Positions 9,820 through 20,319 of a DNA stretch of 64,000 bases are shown piece by piece. Where the stretch lies: assembly GCA_002099365.1 (NCBI GenBank), contig MSED01000009.1, forward strand, positions 930,001-994,000. Direction: 5' to 3'. The notes beneath the pieces are model-generated. The model was not told where the DNA came from. It searched no databases and saw nothing but the letters and a program-made list of their open reading frames with translations. The position numbers were made by a program, and so were the translations under genes. The number at the start of each line of letters is the position of its first letter. Positions within the stretch are counted from its first letter, which is position 1. The DNA comes from Phialophora verrucosa (taxonomy: Eukaryota; Ascomycota; Eurotiomycetes; Chaetothyriales; Herpotrichiellaceae).

Positions 9820-9986
9820 CGGTGACGGAAAGAAGAAACGTGCAGCTTTCCATCTCCGCAGATTGAAGCTTCTGGTTCGTCCGTCTCCGCGCTGGGGTCT
9901 CAGCCCTACGATGCACATGGAGCTTACGGAGTACCTCGTATTAATGATCCATAATACACACTACTCTGTATGAAGGGAGGCTATTT

Positions 9987-11015
9987 GTGGGCCACTCTTC
10001 TCCTAATAGATCCGACATCATGAGCAAGCCTTCATTGGAAAAGCCAATACTGTTGCTGGACGGCGGACTGGGTACGACACTCGAAGATGAGCATGGAGTC
10101 AAATTTTCATCAGAAACTCCATTGTGGTCTTCCCACCTGCTGGTCGAAAATGTAGAGACCCTTAGAAGAGTCCAGCGAGACTTTGCCGACGCCGGAGCAG
10201 ACATCATCCTTACAGCCACGTATCAGGCAAGTTTCTTCGGCTTCAAGAACACCAAAATCACAGATCAAAGGGGTATTGAAGAAGACGAGGCACGAAGACT
10301 GATGCTCTCCGCGGTCAATATCGCCCGCGATTCTTTCAACGGGCGACCAGGACTGGTGGCCCTAAGCTTAGGAGCTTACGGTGCCACCATGATCCCAAGC
10401 ACCGAGTACAGCGGACAGTATGGATCCATGACGGAGCAAGACCTGTTCGAATTCCACTCCAAAAGGCTCTCGTGCTTTGTACACAGCCCGGAGTGGGAGG
10501 AAGTCGACCTCGTCGCCATCGAGACATTGCCACGGCTAGACGAAGTGAAGGGGACACGGAAAGCTGTGCAGATCATCGACGATAAACCATACTGGATCTC
10601 CTGCGTCTTCCCGAACGATGACGAAAGACTGCCCGATGGGACGGGGGTCGAACAATTAGTGAGCACCATGTTACAAGGAGAGCGGCCTCCGTTTGCCATT
10701 GGGATCAACTGCACCAAGGTGCATAAGTTGCCAGTCTTGCTTCGGAGGTTCGAGGACTCTGCTCAGGCACACAATCTAGCGCTTCCAAGACTGGTGATCT
10801 ACCCAGACGGCGCTGGAGATAAAGTGTACGACACGACCCTGCAGCGATGGCTGGGAAACAATGAAGACCATTCGCCTTGGGAACAACAGGTGTACGACAT
10901 CGTCAAGGAAGTGCAGGCCCGAGGGAAGTGGCTCGGCATCATCGTCGGGGGATGTTGCAAGACGACGCCGAAGCATATCAAAAAGTTGAAAGCGAAATTA
11001 GAGGAATCAAAATAG
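9987..11015 (+). CDS. Homocysteine S-methyltransferase
   Basis: Single exon, 342 residues from the first ATG; the ATG at 10020 (MSKPSLEKP) gives 331 residues and may be the real start. It resembles Mht1/Sam4-type enzymes that transfer a methyl group from S-methylmethionine or S-adenosylmethionine to homocysteine to give methionine. N-terminal LLLDGGLGTTLE, the TATYQAS strand, a GINC motif (Cys242) and GGCC (Cys323, Cys324) are seen; the three cysteines are the zinc ligands of the family. It lies divergently to argB. Methyl-donor preference cannot be told from sequence. Confidence 0.93.
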   Translation: MGHSSPNRSDIMSKPSLEKPILLLDGGLGTTLEDEHGVKFSSETPLWSSHLLVENVETLRRVQRDFADAGADIILTATYQASFFGFKNTKITDQRGIEEDEARRLMLSAVNIARDSFNGRPGLVALSLGAYGATMIPSTEYSGQYGSMTEQDLFEFHSKRLSCFVHSPEWEEVDLVAIETLPRLDEVKGTRKAVQIIDDKPYWISCVFPNDDERLPDGTGVEQLVSTMLQGERPPFAIGINCTKVHKLPVLLRRFEDSAQAHNLALPRLVIYPDGAGDKVYDTTLQRWLGNNEDHSPWEQQVYDIVKEVQARGKWLGIIVGGCCKTTPKHIKKLKAKLEESK

Positions 11016-11384
11016 AAAGGCTTCTGTCAGGACTTCAAGGAGAAGTTTGAATTCGCTCGGCGTTTGGTCAGGGGGTCCCCAAACCTGTCCGGTCTTCACC
11101 AACACAACCTGCTTCGACACCTTGAGAAAGAAGGTGAGAGGCTACAGATATAGACGTTGGCGGAGCTGGATTACCGCACGCCAGCTGCTCTTTCAGACAG
11201 GGTCCAGCAGCAAGCTTGGGTTGATGACGACAATTTCAGGTTGTCTTCTGCCCCAGATTGTGACCCCAATGTGGGGTCGGGGAGAAGGACACCAAGTTGC
11301 TGGAAAACTCGTCGGTACAAGGACTGACTTGTAGGCAACCAAGAGCATAGTTACTCCTTCCTCGGGACCGGGCTATCTGGAACC

Positions 11385-12521
11385 ATGGCAGCATCTGTGA
11401 CGACCACTGAAGCATTAGTGCTCCCAGCACTCAAAGCTCCACTGCAGCTGCAAAGAGTTCACCTGTCCCCTCTCCAGGAAGATGAAGTACTGGTCGAAAT
11501 ATATGCCACGGGTATCTGCCACACGGACTTGTCGTGTATGGATGGCATGCTGCCGATCTCCACGCCGGCAGTACTAGGTCATGAAGGCGCAGGCCTCGTC
11601 CTCGCCGTTGGAGCTGGCATATCCCACGTCTCCAAGGGCGACAAAGTGTTGCTGAGCATAAACGTGTGCCAGAAATGTCCGAATTGCTTGGCAGGCCATC
11701 CGAATTACTGCGACCAAGGCATGCCTCGAAACTTCGGCGGGTGCAGAGTGTCCGACGGCAGCACAACGATGTCTATTGATGGGGAGACCGAAGCCGACAA
11801 GGTCTCATGTTTCAGCAGTTTCTTCGGACAAAGTTCATTCTCCCGCCATGCTGTGGTGGATCGGTCTTGCGTGTTCAAGGTCTCGCAAGACACAAATTTG
11901 AGATTGTTCGCGCCTCTAGGGTGCGGCATCTCCACGGGCGTGGGCAGCGTGTTGAACACACTCGACCTCAAAGAAGGTTCGAGCTTGGCGGTATTCGGGG
12001 TTGGCAGCGTTGGCCTGAGCGCAGTGATGGCCGGCAAGCTGAGAAAGGCAAGCACCATCATCGCCATTGACCTCAATCCGGATAGACTAGAAGTGGCGAA
12101 GAGATTAGGCGCCACCCATACTGTGGATGGCAGCAGCGCAGACGTCGTCGCAGAGGTGAAGAAACATGTGCCCAACGGCGTGAACTATGCCGTCGACTGC
12201 ACCGGCGCGGCAACGGTCATTGAAACAATGATGGAGTGCTTGGCCGTTCGTGGCCGAGCTGCACAAGTTGGATTGACCGCACCTGAGAAGACAGTCCCCA
12301 TCAAAATACTACAGCATCTACTTCGAGGCCAAGAATATATTGGCTGTGCTGGCGGCGACTGCATACCGAGCAAGATGCTCCCGTACCTCATGGAGCAGCA
12401 ACAGGCGGGAAACTTCCCTCTCGAGGAGATTGTGTCATACTATAACGCCAGGGACTATGCGAAGGCGTTTGAGGACTCAAGATCTGGAAGGGCCATCAAG
12501 GCTGTTCTATGTTGGACTTGA
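11385..12521 (+). CDS. Zinc-dependent alcohol dehydrogenase (aryl-alcohol dehydrogenase type)
   Basis: Single exon, 378 residues. Medium-chain dehydrogenase with catalytic zinc residues Cys45 (GICHTD) and His66 (GHE), with a third cysteine in PLGCGISTG. Structural zinc cysteines are 95, 98, 101 and 109. The nucleotide fold has GVGSVG, followed by AIDLN, where the aspartate predicts NAD over NADP. The overall form is that of benzyl/aryl-alcohol dehydrogenases, oxidising an alcohol to an aldehyde in the cytosol. Its 3' end faces the Baeyer-Villiger monooxygenase gene 82 bases away, so alcohol and ketone oxidation might be linked; this is only suggested by the position. Substrate unknown. Confidence 0.93.
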   Translation: MAASVTTTEALVLPALKAPLQLQRVHLSPLQEDEVLVEIYATGICHTDLSCMDGMLPISTPAVLGHEGAGLVLAVGAGISHVSKGDKVLLSINVCQKCPNCLAGHPNYCDQGMPRNFGGCRVSDGSTTMSIDGETEADKVSCFSSFFGQSSFSRHAVVDRSCVFKVSQDTNLRLFAPLGCGISTGVGSVLNTLDLKEGSSLAVFGVGSVGLSAVMAGKLRKASTIIAIDLNPDRLEVAKRLGATHTVDGSSADVVAEVKKHVPNGVNYAVDCTGAATVIETMMECLAVRGRAAQVGLTAPEKTVPIKILQHLLRGQEYIGCAGGDCIPSKMLPYLMEQQQAGNFPLEEIVSYYNARDYAKAFEDSRSGRAIKAVLCWT

Positions 12522-12603
12522 CACGGCCTTGTTCAGAAACGTGCTGTTGAATTCCGAGAGAATGTTCTACAAAACATGACCTGACTGACTCGGTCTCGGG
12601 ATA

Positions 12604-14428
12604 TTAGACGTGGCCATTGGCCGCTACGACATGCTCTTTGGGCACGCCGTTCTCCTTCACAACTCCCTTTTCTTCAGCGGTGCCGTTCTTGTCGTGCACA
12701 ACCGTGAAGCCTTTCCAGCCATCCAGCGTCTCTCGGCATTGCGCCTCGTACATCTGAATACCTCCTGGGTGCGTAAGGAGCTGGATCCGCTTTCCCGGGA
12801 TATTCGCCCCGTTCCACCACGAATTCGTCAGCGGAAAGAGAGTAGGCTGGTTCATCGCATCGATCATGTTATCCCACTCGTCCTCCGCATCCTTGTTGGG
12901 CTCTATGCTCTTGGCACCCTCTTTCTCAAGCTTCTGAATCGCAGCGAGGATGAAATCGGCCTGTGCTTCGATGATAGTAGGTCCATTAGACAGAGCGGTC
13001 GGAGCTGCGAGAAGTCAGTCATTCCGAATCGCCGCGGAGTAAGCGGGGATACGGACCATGGGGAGTGTAGACCATGAAACAGTTGGGGAACCCATTGAAC
13101 GTCATGCCCAGGTATGTTCGAATACCATCCCGCCAGACGTCTTTGATATCCACGCCATCTTTGTTTTTGAGACCCATTTGCGTTAGACTGGTGACCTGGT
13201 CAGTGATGGCCTTACTGCCTGCATCACGCGACGGAACTCACGATCCGGAAAACGAATCAAACCCCGTGGCCAGGACGACGATATCAAAGTCCAACTGCTG
13301 ACCGTCCTCCAACAGCATGCCACTTTCATTGAACGTCTTCAAAGGCGTCTCGTTCAAATTGACAATGTCGACATTTGGCCGATCCAACATCTCATAATAG
13401 TCCTGCTCGAGCGGGCTTCGTTTCGTGCCGAAGTAATAGGGCGCCTCCTTGGGGACCATCAGCTCCCTCTTCTTTGGATCCTTGATCCGCTGGCCGATCT
13501 TCTTGGCCCAGAAATCATACACCACTTTGTTGGCCTCCTTGTCCAGCACGACGTTGCTGTAATTGCACATGAGGAAGTTGAACCCGCCCCTCGCCCAGAT
13601 TTCTTCGAGGTGTCGTTCCCTTTCTTCAGGAGACACGTCGAACACACCGGCCGCCTCCACCGAGCCCGGAAATCCGGCCCGCGACTCCCGACCCGCCTTG
13701 AACAGTGCCTGGAAGTACGCCTTCCACCCTTTTTGCTCGTCAGACCCCACGGGCCGCTGGCCCATGGGCAGGCACAGACTCGGTCTGCGCATGAAGACGG
13801 TAAGCTGGTCGGCGTCCTTGGCCAGCTCCTGCACTACCTGCACGGCCGTGGCGCCCGCACCGATCAAGCCGACTTTCTTGCCCTTGACGCTCATGTCCTC
13901 GGGCCAGAAGCCCGTGTGATGAATCACGCCCTTGTAGGTCGTCAGGCCCGGGAAGTCCGGAATGTGCCGCCGGTGGAGCAGCCCCGTGCACAAGACCAAG
14001 TACTTGCTCTTTGCGAGGTGGCCCTGCTCTGTCTTGACGGTCCATTGGCCCTCTTCGACGCTGTACTGCGCGTCCACGACGTGGGCGTTGAACTGCACGT
14101 CCTTGCGCAGGTCGAGCACCTTGTCCACGTGCGTGCAGTACGCCCGGATCTCCTGGTGGCCGGGGAACTTCTCGGAGAACTCCCAGTCGCGGTACACCTC
14201 GGGGATGTTCAGTTGGTAGTAGGGCCACTCCGAGTCGACCCTGGCCCCGGGATATCGGTTCCAGTACCAGACGCCGCCGAAATCGCCGCCGGACTCGAAG
14301 ACCTTGGTGTTGAAGCCTGCCTTTCGGAGCCGGTACAGCATGGAGATGCCGCTGAAGCCGGCGCCGATGATGAGGACATCGCTGTGCACAATGGCGCCCA
14401 CGGACGGGTTGATGTTCGTGTCGGCCAT
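12604..14428 (-). CDS. Baeyer-Villiger-type flavin monooxygenase (cyclohexanone monooxygenase-like)
   Basis: 572 residues in three exons: 13242-14428, 13057-13187, 12604-13004. Introns are 54 nt and 52 nt, the first with a CACTGAC branch site. FAD fold GAGFSG near residue 22, the type I Baeyer-Villiger fingerprint YKGVIHHTGFWP (Tyr in place of the usual Phe), the second Rossmann motif GAGATA for NADPH, and the LATGFD motif before the first intron are present. Such enzymes insert oxygen next to a ketone, using NADPH and O2. The ORF visible at genome level stops at GFDSFSGS; splicing joins it to LTQMGLKNKDGVD and then TALSNGPT, as in relatives. Substrate unknown. Confidence 0.92.
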
Positions 14429-15173
14429 TCTTCTGTGCGAGGCAAAGCGCGGGAAATGCTAAAGGAGGGGCTGCGGGGAGCGAGTGTCTATGAAAGTTTC
14501 GAATCTCAGGCAGGCCGCGGCAGGCCCGGTAGACCTGTCACTTTATGTACTTCCGAAGTACGGGAGCACTTAGGCTGTGCGAGATCTCGCGTGACTTGGA
14601 GTTGCCGACAGCAACTCGTCAAGATCGCTTGCTGCGGGGGCTCTGATTCGCCTGGTCATGTCGCACATCGAGTCAAGGTAAGCTGACAGATATCCGGCCA
14701 AGGGCACTCCGCCTGGCTCCTCTGGGGTGAGGGGTTGCGGAGTGCCGTGGCGTGCTCATGTTAACCGCGAAGACTGAGATTCTTTGCGCGACAGCCGAGG
14801 TTGCTCCCAAAGCGACGCTCTGGTCGCAAAGAGCTGGTCTTCGTACTTGGCGTGTGGCCTGTCACAAGCCAGGAGAGAGAGGCAATTCATCGGCATCTTG
14901 GGATCATGCTGGAATCTCTTTGTGCTACTGTGCGGAATTGCTGTATGTTGGCCCGGTTGGACCCACTTCCGGATCCGTGGCGTGTGAGAATTCCTGCGGC
15001 AATACGGGGTTACTGTGTACGTACAGTATGCCCAGTGTGTACAATGAAGGGTCTGATAAATGCAAGGCGCCCCATGCACAGGGAACATGTTATGCGACTT
15101 GCCTAAGCCAGTACTACACCCCCAGAAGGAATTGCTGACATGGCGACCAGGAAGGGAGGGCCCGATGAAACTT
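14429..15173. other. Intergenic between monooxygenase and sugar transporter
   Basis: Promoter side of the monooxygenase gene (includes an inverted ACTTCCGAAGT near 14550). No gene seen. Confidence 0.5.
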
Positions 15174-15374
15174 TGATATAACTTCATTCTACTGTACAGC
15201 GTTAAGGACTGTGGCAAGTCAGACGCGCCTATGATCCGAACGGGTTGTCGCGTTGCGTCCGGGTCCGGCGAGTGATATAACTTCATTCTACCGTACTAGG
15301 GGTACGGAGTAAGGAGTGTGTCAAGTCAGACGCGCTTCTGATCCGAAGAGGTTGTCGTGTCCGGGTCCGGCAAG
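15174..15374. repeat. Imperfect tandem duplication of the 3' end of the sugar transporter gene
   Basis: Two units, 15174-15272 and 15273-15374, both starting TGATATAACTTCATTCTA and ending with CCGGGTCCGG plus a few bases. The second unit contains the last codons and stop of the transporter gene (stop 15321-15323); the first is a diverged copy downstream of it. The duplicated part thus carries coding end plus 3' UTR. Confidence 0.85.
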
Positions 15375-17195
15375 TGTACCTCTCCAATGCTTGAACTGTC
15401 TGGCCGGCAAGCGATGCTCGAACATGGTATCGATCTCTGCGGGCGTCCGCTCCTTCATTTCTGGCACAAACAGCCAGGTAAGCACTAGAGCCAACACGCT
15501 GAAGCCTGCAATGATAAAGCCGGCTTTGGCTCTGAGGTTGCCCTCGTCGATGTTGTACGCATACGGGAGACTGATTCCGAAAGCGCCCTGCGCGAACGCG
15601 CCAGTGAACCACCCTATGCCTTGGGTTTTGGCGCGGAGGCGAAGTGACGATGTTTCAGCGCCAACCACATAGGCGACGGGCCAGATGCCCACTCCAACCA
15701 CAACCTAGGTTTATGTATGTTAGCCGGAACCTTCCTGTCTTGCCTCGGACGCGATCTAGCCTAGACGGAAGCTTCCGACTGGCAACGCCCCTGATTTGCC
15801 ATAGGTGGCCAAGACATGGGGGTCGTCCCTGGAGTAGGAACAAAAGGACACTCACAATAATGACCATCATAGTGACTGCAGTGTACCTACGCGCAATCAG
15901 CAAAGGGCGCGCACAATGGAGCATAAGGCAAGGCCGCCCATACCATATTACCACCACGCCGTTGAAGATGCCAGCAACCCCCATGGCGCCCCATAAGAGG
16001 ATGGTGATAGCCAGGGTGGTCATCCCGAGAGGCCGGCGCCCAACTTTGGTCACGACCCACATGCTCACGATGTTGGCCACCAGCCCCAGCGCGACGCCGA
16101 GCTGGAGGAACAGAAGAGCATTATGCGCACTCATTCCGACCACTTGGATGAAATAGCTCGCGTCCGAGAGCAAAGACAGACCGAACAGCTGAGGCATGAT
16201 GTTTGCGAACATCACGATCAGCGTGCGCCGCAGATTCGTCCTCCTGAAGCACTCCAGGTAAGTAACCCGGTCGTGTCTGGCTTGTTCTTCCTCCTTCTGC
16301 AATGCAAACATCAGATTGTCGATGTTTCTCTGCGTGCTTGTCTTGGAGCTGTCGAGCCGCTGCTGTGCTCTGAAGGCGCGGTCGAACTTCTTCTTGCGCA
16401 GGAGGTACGCTGGACTCTCGGGTAGTATTATCGCTATCACGAGCGGGACGGCCGAAAACGGCCACTGGGCGATCATCGGAGTGGTGTACGGTCGCTTTCC
16501 CGGATAATCCAACGAGGTATAGACGACAACCGCGCCAATCAGCTGGCCTAGAAGCGTGAACACGGGAAAGAAGGCCATGACCGACCCCCTCAGCTTTGGG
16601 GGGAGGATCTCGCTGAGGTAGGTCTGGATGGTACACAGGACGCCTCCGATGGCCAGCCCCATGATCAGCTTCGCCGCGAGAAAGGCGCCCCTGCGTGACT
16701 CCAAGTTGTCCAGGAACTGGGAGCTGTATACTGCCGCGACGCTCCCGGCTGACAGGATACTGCTGAGCCCGAGCGACAGACGTCGACCCACCTTATCCTG
16801 CAGCCAGCCGGCGACGATGCTGCCTATCATGATGCCGATCGGACTGATCGCGTTCCACAACCCCATCCACATCGAAGGGATGATGTATCGATCATCCAGT
16901 CTGCGACCGTAGTCCCGTCTGCGAGGTGATTAACTCTGCGACCGAGAAAACCAACAAGTCTCGAAGGCAGACGAACTTACTGGAACTCCGGGATCGCCGA
17001 GACATTGCCGACGATGGACGTGTCAAACCCGTAGAGCAGGATGCCCGACGTCAGGCCAAACGAGTATCCGAGCACTCGGGGCCATTTCCGGATCGACTTC
17101 CATAGATTGGGCTCATCGTCGACAAACGACTGTTCAGTCGATTGAGGCGACAGGTCCAGGCTAGGAGTCGCGATCGAGACCTCTTTCTCCGCCAT
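15321..17195 (-). CDS. MFS sugar transporter
   Basis: 534 residues in four exons: 16981-17195, 15944-16918, 15856-15886 (31 nt) and 15321-15704. The frame stays open across introns of 62, 57 and 151 nt. A sugar porter of the major facilitator superfamily, expected in the plasma membrane with twelve helices. Seen: YGFDTSIVGN in helix 1, DKVGRRLSLG, PESPAYLLRKKK before the central loop, KVGRRPLG, and PEMKERTPAEID near the C-terminus. The overall form recalls alpha-glucoside or hexose permeases; substrate is not predictable. The C-terminus lies in the duplicated segment, so its last dozen residues may be newly acquired or recently altered. Confidence 0.92.
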
Positions 17196-18753
17196 GACGC
17201 GTCAATGCTTCGTGTCCGTCGGCGTGGAGGATTGTTGCATCGATATGGGTTTCCGCCCGCCCAGGACATCCATTACGAAGCAGACCGTCACAGGATGCGC
17301 CAGAGACGGTGGTTATAAAAGAGATAGCAACCCCATGGGTCCCTTGCCCAGGGAACCCCGCATCAAGGAGGGTGTGATCTGATGGATCTCCCTGCACTAT
17401 TCCGGGCACGGACGGCGAGCCAGTGTAGCTAAAGGGGAATATAAGCTAGGTCAGACTCTTCTCTCGTCGCCCCTCGTCGCGGCAGAGCTCAACGTCAGAC
17501 GGATGATATTTTCGTGGAACGCTCCTTGAAAGTGGAAGTTCGTGTCGCTTGGCACCCAATCACCGTTTGACAAGATTGATTGCAAATCCTTGGCGCAGAT
17601 GCTGATCTCTCCATCTGGTGCAACAGGCGACTTTGCTGAATCTGGCCCTGGCTTATTGTTACCAGTCGCCAGCCAAATGCTCGCTCTCAGACAAGCGCCG
17701 GGGCAATCCCCCGCAATCCGTCACCTCTGCCACGAACAGCGAGTAGAATGTTGTTTGCTCCTTCCTCCGCAGCCTTCGTGGCAAAGCTCGGGTTAGAGTG
17801 CCGAAGCCTTTAGCTGACGCTCTTCACGAACGAGCATGAACACATGGTATGTTAGGCTGTGTCTTGTCGACTTAATTGCAGAACAGGATAGAGATGAAAT
17901 CAAGGTAAAGTTCACTCATCGCAGCGTGAAGCGATCGCCTCGACGTGGTTCATCGCTGTGTTGAAACCGGCTTTGTCAGAAGTGTATTCGATAGTGTTAG
18001 TGCCTGTATTCAGCGCTATGAGGTTAGTGAGTGGAGAATCAGTCTGGCAGGGACAGTCCAGGATAAACAGCGGCGATGGAGTGGGGTGATTTGATCCCTT
18101 GGTAGTTTGTGCGAGAGAATGACGAAAACTGGATTTCAGCGTGAGCCGTTTCGAAGGAATAAGTAACCGACAGTCAGGCCTTAGCAGGGACGTGGACAAG
18201 TTGCCTGACGGGTGCCCCGATGGTTGTCAGGCACATGACCGAGTACACTGAAAATCTCTCTAGGAAACAAGCCCGCCGAGTCAACTTTTCAACCGGTTTG
18301 TCAAAACAAAGTGTCGCAGATCGTGGTATGCCAGTCTCCAGGCAACTTGAGAACCCTGGAATGGTTCCTGTCCCCGAGGAAAGGATAAGAAATCAACTTG
18401 AGGTTGGAGGGCAAGGGCAACAATGAACAACTCAATCTTTGTCGGCTAAATTGCCTGTGTCGCGTTCCACCACTTCGACCTTCAATCTCGCTCATGGCTT
18501 GGATTCCTCACCACAACCCCACGACCATCGCTGCAGGAATCTTATATGGTTAAATGCAACATTCCATCACGTTGCACCTCTTGCCCGTAGCTCACCGAGC
18601 TCTCTACAGCAGCGCGTCAGTTCTCAACTTGCTCACGACGACGAATTCATGCTATCTACTGTTGCTCTCGCTGGATCTCCAGAGTCTTAAGGAGATTCCG
18701 TTCCATGCACACCATACACGGCACATCTCAACCTCGATGGATCGCTTAATAGC
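17196..18753. other. Intergenic between sugar transporter and PhyH-like gene
   Basis: 1.5 kb. Short open frames only, none with recognisable similarity or good splicing. Holds the promoter of the transporter and the 3' flank of the PhyH-like gene. Confidence 0.5.
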
Positions 18754-19825
18754 TTAGTGCTTGTCTTCTTCGTCATAATGTCCCGACGGATCATCTTTCA
18801 ATGAAGGGTCCAGCACCACCCGCGGGTCATCGCTCTCAACCCATCCACAGAACGGCTGACTCAACTTGTAGCCCATCAGTTGCTGGATGTGCACCGGCAT
18901 CTTCAAGACCACTTCCCTCGGGATTGCAAGGTATTGATTCTCTTCCTGACGCAACCAACCCTTCGTCATGAAGCAACTGAACCGGTTAGCCACGTACATG
19001 TTAGACTATTGGGAAAGCTTACCTGAACAACAGACGTTCTTGATCACTTGTCTTGTTGGCTGATCCTCCATGGTAGCACGAGCTAAGCATCATGAAAGCA
19101 TCCTAGACAGAAAATCAGCGTGATCGAGGGTATGACCAGAGGCAACTCACGCCTGGCTCGAGCTCTGCATGCACTGCAAGGTCATCCTGAGGAGGCCGAT
19201 CTTTGGACCACAGGTGACTTCCTGGAATGAACCTCGTCGCACCATTCTCTTTTGTTGCAGGTTTGCCAGCGACGAACCAGCCAATCCCGACATCCCGGTC
19301 ATAGTTGTCCGGATACACTTCTACTTCCTGCTCGTTCGTCTGATGGCACCAGCTGTCGCGGTGCAAAGGCTGGTCCCATGCCCCAGGTCCGATCGAGAAG
19401 CAGATGGAGTTGTTGAGCTGAGGATCCGAGGTCGCAAATACCTTCTTCTTTCCACTCCAATACCAATTCTTGGTCGTCAAAAATTCCTTGCAAACTGCTT
19501 GATAGAGTGGATGGTTGATGATGTGCTCTGCGCATATAGGAGATTTGCCTATCATGCCTTCCACCCTTCGAGTCTGGATCGGAAAGAAATCCCCCTCCCA
19601 TACAACGTCCGCTTCAATGTGCGGACGCAACTCCCGCTCAACCTGTGCCAGCACATCCTTGTTGACAGCGGCTTTGACTTTGCATCCTCCGCTGATCTTC
19701 AAAGCCTTGATCACATCCTCCGGTTTTGCGTCAGCCTCGAATGTAGGGACTGGTGGCAGACTTTCTGCTTTGATGGGCAAAAACTGTCTCTCCGTCTCTG
19801 TGGCTGTGAGTACTGCTGTCGCCAT
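18754..19825 (-). CDS. Phytanoyl-CoA dioxygenase (PhyH) family protein
   Basis: 325 residues in three exons: 19151-19825, 19023-19102, 18754-18976 (introns 48 and 46 nt). An Fe(II)/2-oxoglutarate oxygenase of the PhyH superfamily. Iron ligands are His155 and Asp157 (PLHRDSWCHQ) and probably His236 (SSCYHGGSANKT). The stretch LRQEENQYLAIP near the C-terminus is common in fungal homologues. Members hydroxylate varied small substrates; some serve in secondary metabolism. Located between a sugar transporter and an amino-acid permease, so a role in uptake-coupled catabolism is possible but unproven. No signal peptide. Confidence 0.9.
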
Positions 19826-20319
19826 GGTGTGGGTTGATTTTCAAGCTTCGTCTCCCCTACCTCACCCGATCGCACAACTCTACCATTTTAATAGGGAGTC
19901 TGCCATCACTGCCCAGCGAGGCTCCCCTGCCTAACTAGGCAATGCTGACTTGGCTAGGGTCTTATCTCGTGGCCTGGTCCCGCCGGCCATCTCCATCAAC
20001 TCTCTTTCCCGATCGGGCATCATGCTTCTCGCAAGCTTCCTTGGCCCGGGAGCTTACCCAAGGTTGAAGCTTGACCATTGACATCTCGAGGATTGCCGTT
20101 CCGTCTTTCCTCGGCAACCTATCGTAAAGCTGGAGCTATACACAATTATTATCTCTCATGCCCAGAAGGGCAATAATGTTCACCGTGGCTTATCATTTGC
20201 AGTCCCTGCAGCTTCCCAGCCGGCCGGATACATATCATGGAACGGCTTACCTTGGGTCAAGGACAGTAAATTCCTCTCTACCCTCTCCGACATTGGGAGA
20301 CGAACAACCTACCGTCACA

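Noticed and set aside
13610..14686. 358-codon open frame on the + strand
   Set aside because: It lies opposite the Baeyer-Villiger monooxygenase coding exon and is a shadow of its codon use.
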